Positions 31,940 to 34,123 of a stretch of DNA of 34,123 nucleotides are shown piece after piece; positions within the stretch are counted from its first letter, which is position 1, and the number at the start of each line of letters is the position of its first letter. Source of the DNA: JACCTH01 sp035253825 (GTDB lineage: Bacteria; Actinomycetota; Acidimicrobiia; Spongiisociales; ZC4RG35); the NCBI GenBank assembly GCA_035253825.1, contig DATFBM010000009.1, positions 1 to 34,123 on the forward strand, read 5' to 3'. The position numbers and the translations under genes were made by a program. Below the pieces are notes generated by a model. The model was not told the origin of the DNA. It ran no database searches and worked only from the letters and a program-made list of their open reading frames with translations.

Positions 31940-31968
31940 TTGACCCGATAAAACGAGTTCCGTACTGT
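31940..31968 (+). promoter_or_regulatory. Sigma70-type promoter upstream of folded region
   Basis: TTGACC (31940-31945) and TACTGT (31963-31968) are separated by exactly 17 bp. Initiation about 7 nt later would begin the transcript at the base of the stem starting at 31976. Confidence 0.55.
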
Positions 31969-31974
31969 CGGCAA

Positions 31975-32106
31975 CCGAAGCGCCCAAGGTGCTGATCGGC
32001 CGGATAGCCCGTTCGGGGAAGTGCGGGGTCTCGGGCCGAGAGGTTCCTCGGGCGCTTCGTTAAGACAAAAGACAAGAGACATCAGATCGCCGGCTGGCGC
32101 CGGCTT
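31975..32106 (+). ncRNA. Candidate structured small RNA
   Basis: Ten base pairs (CGAAGCGCCC with GGGCGCTTCG, 31976-31985/32050-32059), then one mismatch and AGG/CCT, close an 84-nt domain. Inside are TCGGCC/GGCCGA (31996-32001/32034-32039) and a CCC-GTTC-GGG hairpin (32008-32017). A second hairpin, GCCGGC-TGGC-GCCGGC followed by TTT (32089-32107), could end the transcript. A promoter is correctly placed upstream. No known RNA family is recognised; SRP, RNase P, tmRNA and tRNA features are absent. Confidence 0.4.
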
Positions 32107-32121
32107 TCAGATCTGAGGTCT
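32077..32121. terminator. Composite palindrome between convergent genes
   Basis: AGACATCAGATC (32077-32088) pairs with GATCTGAGGTCT (32110-32121) with one mismatch. Between them lies the hairpin GCCGGC-TGGC-GCCGGC (32089-32104) followed by TTTCA. It probably ends transcription from the left and perhaps from the right. Confidence 0.6.
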
Positions 32122-32145
32122 GACGTCTGATGTCTGATGTCTGTC
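32111..32145 (+). repeat. Five imperfect heptamer repeats (GTCTGAT type)
   Basis: ATCTGAG, GTCTGAC, GTCTGAT, GTCTGAT and GTCTGTC follow without gaps, running into the last codon of the minus-strand Clp1-like gene. Confidence 0.75.
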
Positions 32146-33028
32146 ACAGTCCGAACATGAGCTCGCGGAGGTTGACCGGGCGCACCTCGAACCGCTCCAG
32201 GTCGAGCCGGACCGAGCCCAGCCGGAGTCCCTGCATGCCCTCACCGCGATTGGTGAGGACCTTGAGGTTCCTGTCGTCGACCTCCAGTCGTCCCAGACCC
32301 TGACAGCGGCCCTCGGTGTCGTGGATTCCGACCAGCAGACCGTCGAGGCGGGCGGGATCGAGACCGCTGGGCAAGGTAGGGGCGAAGACCGTCGGCCGTA
32401 CCCGCCAGCGCTCGAGCGGGCCGACGAAGGCGGCCCCGAAGCGATTCGCCCTGCGGCCCATTCGTTCATCCGGACTGGAGGGCCTCACATCGCCCTCCAC
32501 GGGGGCCGTGATCACATTCGCTCCGAAAAAGCGTCGCAACATCCCCACCACGGGCTCCAGCTCACCGCCTCGTTGCAGGGCGATCACCGTCTCCGGCCGG
32601 CACAGCTCCATCTTGTGATACTTGAGCGTCTCCCCGACCACCCCGGCGATCATCGGGCTGGTATCGATGACGACCATGTCGGCCCATTCCCGGGCCTGAT
32701 CGACCAAGGCGGCGGTGGCGATCACGTGTTGGAGAACCAACCGCTCGGGGCTGATGCCCCCGACGAAATGGAGGGCGTCTGGCTGGTCCCAGGCGTGCTC
32801 GAGGTCGTGGTGGGACCCGAGCAGCCGAAGTCCAACACACGTTGGAGGACCGATGCTCGAGTTGCCGATGTCGGCGTCGATGTAGCCCACTGTCCGACCC
32901 TCGTCGAGGGCGGCCCGGGCGAGCCGGCGAGACATCGTGGTTTTTCCCGTGTCGAGCGCTCCAATCAGCATCACCGATGTCGCGCCGGCGAGTTCCTGGG
33001 CGAGCTCCTCGTGGAGGGTGGGCGCCAT
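32144..33028 (-). CDS. Clp1/GRC3-like P-loop polynucleotide kinase
   Basis: A 294-residue P-loop protein. Walker A is G23-A-L-D-T-G-K-T30; the Asp-x-Gly-Lys form is typical of the Clp1/Grc3/NOL9 RNA 5'-hydroxyl kinase group. YIDADIGNSSIGPPTCVGL (near 49-67) matches the group's second signature (usually VDADxGQSxIGPP), and MVVIDTSPMI (near 117) is the Walker B strand. The C-terminal 90 residues form a small beta-rich domain as in Clp1. Such kinases phosphorylate RNA or DNA 5'-OH ends; they are well known in eukaryotes and archaea, less so in bacteria. The ATG has no ribosome binding site, but TAAGAT lies 9 nt upstream. It diverges from the SAM hydrolase gene across 39 bp. Confidence 0.82.
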   Translation of the reverse strand: MAPTLHEELAQELAGATSVMLIGALDTGKTTMSRRLARAALDEGRTVGYIDADIGNSSIGPPTCVGLRLLGSHHDLEHAWDQPDALHFVGGISPERLVLQHVIATAALVDQAREWADMVVIDTSPMIAGVVGETLKYHKMELCRPETVIALQRGGELEPVVGMLRRFFGANVITAPVEGDVRPSSPDERMGRRANRFGAAFVGPLERWRVRPTVFAPTLPSGLDPARLDGLLVGIHDTEGRCQGLGRLEVDDRNLKVLTNRGEGMQGLRLGSVRLDLERFEVRPVNLRELMFGL

Positions 33029-33037
33029 CGGAGGGGC

Positions 33038-33043
33038 ATCTTA
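33038..33043 (-). promoter_or_regulatory. Putative -10 hexamer (TAAGAT) for leaderless Clp1-like mRNA
   Basis: TAAGAT on the minus strand, 9 nt before the ATG at 33028. Confidence 0.45.
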
Positions 33044-33053
33044 CGGGGGTCCC

Positions 33054-33059
33054 TAATCT
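33054..33059 (+). promoter_or_regulatory. Putative -10 hexamer (TAATCT) for leaderless SAM hydrolase mRNA
   Basis: TAATCT on the plus strand, 8 nt before the GTG at 33068, 10 bp from the opposing hexamer. Confidence 0.45.
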
Positions 33060-33067
33060 CGCCCAAC

Positions 33068-33874
33068 GTGGCCCAGCCGGTCAGTTTCCTTTCGGACTTC
33101 GGTACTCAGGACGAGTTCGTCGGGGTAATACACGGGGTTATCTATCGGCTTTCCCCAGACTCGCGTGTGATCGACATCAGTCACGGAATCGCGCCAGGGG
33201 ACATACGCGGAGGAGCGTTGGCCTTGACTCGGGCCATCCAGTTCTTGCCCCCTGGCGTAGTGTTGGCGATAGTCGATCCGGGGGTGGGAACGCCGCGCAA
33301 GGCGCTCGCCCTTGAGACCGCGGCCGGATACTTTGTGGGTCCAGACAATGGTCTGCTCTCACCGGCGGTGGCGATGGTGGGGGGAGCAGTGGCCATTCAT
33401 GCCATCGAGAACCGAGACGTCATGATCGAGGGACCCGGGGCCACCTTCGCCGGACGCGACGTTTTCGCTCCAGCAGCGGCATTGCTGGCGGCGGGCGAGG
33501 CGACCCTTGCTGACCTGGGTCCGGCGCTCGATCCGGGACAGGTGCTGCCGCTGATGCTTCCGCTTCCAAAGGTGGAGGGGTCGGCGATCCACGGCGAAGT
33601 GCTCTGGGTGGACTGGTACGGCAACGTCCAGACCAACGTTGGCCCTGAGGAACTGGCAGCAATCGAAGTGCAGAGTGGAGATCTGGTAGAAGTGTGGGTC
33701 GGGGCCAGCGCCCACGAGGGCCGATTCGTGACCACTTTCGGTGACGTTGCCATGGGGGAATTGGCGGTCCACGTCGACTCGGCGGGTCTGATTGCCGTCG
33801 CGGTCCGTGGTGGCCGGGCCGACGAAAAGATCAGTCTGGCCCCCGGTCGACCGCTCAGCTTCCGACGCTCGTAA
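33068..33874 (+). CDS. S-adenosyl-L-methionine hydrolase (adenosine-forming; DUF62/SAM hydroxide adenosyltransferase)
   Basis: Splits S-adenosylmethionine with hydroxide to adenosine and methionine. The 268-residue length fits the fluorinase/DUF62 family. Seen in order: FLSDFGTQDEFVGVIHG (near 7-23, substrate-binding aspartate), VIDISHGI (near 35), VDPGVGT (near 69), GPDNGLLSPA (near 92), FAGRDVFAPAAALLAAG (near 120) and WVDWYGNVQTN (near 180). The D-R-H type side chains for hydroxide generation appear as D69 and following residues; the 23-residue insertion of true fluorinases is absent. The GTG start is chosen because the family N terminus begins there. Its end overlaps the 3' end of a 39-codon membrane peptide gene on the other strand. 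Confidence 0.92.
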   Translation: MAQPVSFLSDFGTQDEFVGVIHGVIYRLSPDSRVIDISHGIAPGDIRGGALALTRAIQFLPPGVVLAIVDPGVGTPRKALALETAAGYFVGPDNGLLSPAVAMVGGAVAIHAIENRDVMIEGPGATFAGRDVFAPAAALLAAGEATLADLGPALDPGQVLPLMLPLPKVEGSAIHGEVLWVDWYGNVQTNVGPEELAAIEVQSGDLVEVWVGASAHEGRFVTTFGDVAMGELAVHVDSAGLIAVAVRGGRADEKISLAPGRPLSFRRS

Positions 33875-33974
33875 CCGGAGGAGTCTCACCCAGCAATTGG
33901 CCGAGCTGGAAGACAAAAGCGAGGAGGATGAGCGCCAGGAGGATGAGGATGACGATGGCGGTGGCCGGGCGCAT
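33855..33974 (-). CDS. 39-residue single-helix membrane peptide
   Basis: Reads MRPATAIVILILLALI-, then LLAFVFQLGQLLGETPP and a short polar end: one 20-residue membrane helix with a basic N terminus. The ATG has no Shine-Dalgarno, but TAATTT (33984-33989) lies 9 nt upstream, the same spacing as at other leaderless starts here, and a strong terminator stands just before it. Its last 20 bp overlap the SAM hydrolase gene. No family is recognised; it could be a chance frame, but position, helix and promoter agree. Confidence 0.45.
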   Translation of the reverse strand: MRPATAIVILILLALILLAFVFQLGQLLGETPPVTSVGS

Positions 33975-33983
33975 CGACCACGC

Positions 33984-33989
33984 AAATTA
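33984..33989 (-). promoter_or_regulatory. Putative -10 hexamer (TAATTT) for the small membrane peptide
   Basis: TAATTT on the minus strand 9 nt before the ATG at 33974. Confidence 0.35.
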
Positions 33990-33999
33990 GCCCTGATAC

Positions 34000-34030
34000 G
34001 ACGAAGCCCCCGGGGCAAGGGGGCTTCGTC
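34000..34030. terminator. Strong intrinsic terminator hairpin
   Basis: GACGAAGCCCCC (34000-34011) and its exact complement (34019-34030) with a 7-nt loop. It is close enough to serve the SAM hydrolase gene on the plus strand and any gene entering from the right on the minus strand. Confidence 0.8.
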
Positions 34031-34078
34031 TAGGAGAGTGACGGATGCTCCGCTCGTTTAGGGGCGGGCTGGGAGGCT

Positions 34079-34118
34079 ACCTGACACCTGGGTAATGAAC
34101 GTGCCCTGGGTATCAGGT
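34079..34118. repeat. Inverted repeat at the right edge
   Basis: ACCTGACACC (34079-34088) pairs with GGTATCAGGT (34109-34118), 9 of 10. The octamer CCTGGGTA also occurs twice, 18 bp apart, between and across the arms. Function unknown; the context is cut by the window end. Confidence 0.5.
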
Positions 34119-34123
34119 GCGGA

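Larger units (their letters stand above)
31778..32143. other. 366-bp gene-free region with replication-like sites, promoter and folded RNA candidate
   Basis: No coding frame is credible here. In order it holds a DnaA-box-like cluster (31796-31829), a 10-bp palindrome CGACCGGTCG (about 31904-31913), a sigma70-type promoter (31940-31968), nested inverted repeats (31976-32059) and a composite palindrome with heptamers (32077-32145). Confidence 0.8.

Noticed and set aside
31976..32059. tRNA, SRP RNA or RNase P RNA
   Set aside because: No cloverleaf, anticodon arm or GGTTCGANNCC T-loop, and none of the conserved SRP or RNase P core words. Kept as an unclassified RNA candidate.
32111..32145. CRISPR-like array
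   Set aside because: The units are 7 bp with no spacers and no cas genes nearby.

Overview
The window is high-GC chromosomal DNA, most likely from an actinobacterium. Supporting signs are mshA (mycothiol biosynthesis), an RsiG-like c-di-GMP anti-sigma protein, a caa3-type oxidase, a sugar ABC importer without its own ATPase, and many starts that lack a ribosome binding site but carry a -10-like hexamer 6-9 nt upstream, as expected for leaderless mRNAs. An Acidimicrobiia-like lineage is my guess; nothing here fixes it. No rRNA, tRNA or CRISPR array was seen.

Layout. 1-3049 (minus): caa3-type cytochrome c oxidase, subunit II with a fused cytochrome c domain, then a subunit I-III fusion cut by the window edge. 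3167-5980: MFS transporter, SDR dehydrogenase and a crotonase; the last two are divergent with only 18 bp between them. 5971-10942 (minus): NmrA-like reductase, small membrane protein, two sugar permeases and a lipoprotein binding protein. 11034-13763: membrane protein with a histone-tail-like linker, and a secreted nuclease/phosphatase. 13862-17265 (minus): Gfo/Idh/MocA oxidoreductase coupled to a large membrane protein with a split alpha/beta-hydrolase domain. 17303-20894 (plus): lutABC lactate oxidation genes plus a membrane-anchored hydrolase-fold protein lacking its nucleophile serine. 20952-23939 (minus): five-gene operon with a TetR regulator, a DCC thiol protein and 4-hydroxyphenylpyruvate dioxygenase, behind an operator-like palindrome. 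24020-25500 (plus): unknown protein, then a MoaD-like domain fused to a multi-pass membrane domain.

25507-26593 is the most unusual segment. A lone AbiEi/DUF559-type nuclease-like gene is bracketed by two inverted copies of a 50-bp palindromic sequence. A third, solo copy lies at 3095-3144 between the oxidase and MFS genes. This looks like a small mobile or REP-like element.

26658-31777 (plus) is a tight series: M23 peptidase, RsiG-like protein, asparaginase II family protein, GNAT acetyltransferase, MshA and a YbjN-like protein. 31778-32143 is the only gene-free stretch over 300 bp. It holds three DnaA-box-like sites, a sigma70-type promoter followed by a strongly folded candidate small RNA, and a composite palindrome with heptamer repeats. 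32144-33974: a Clp1-like polynucleotide kinase and a SAM hydrolase in divergent, probably leaderless, arrangement, and a 39-codon membrane peptide. The right edge has a strong hairpin terminator and an inverted repeat.
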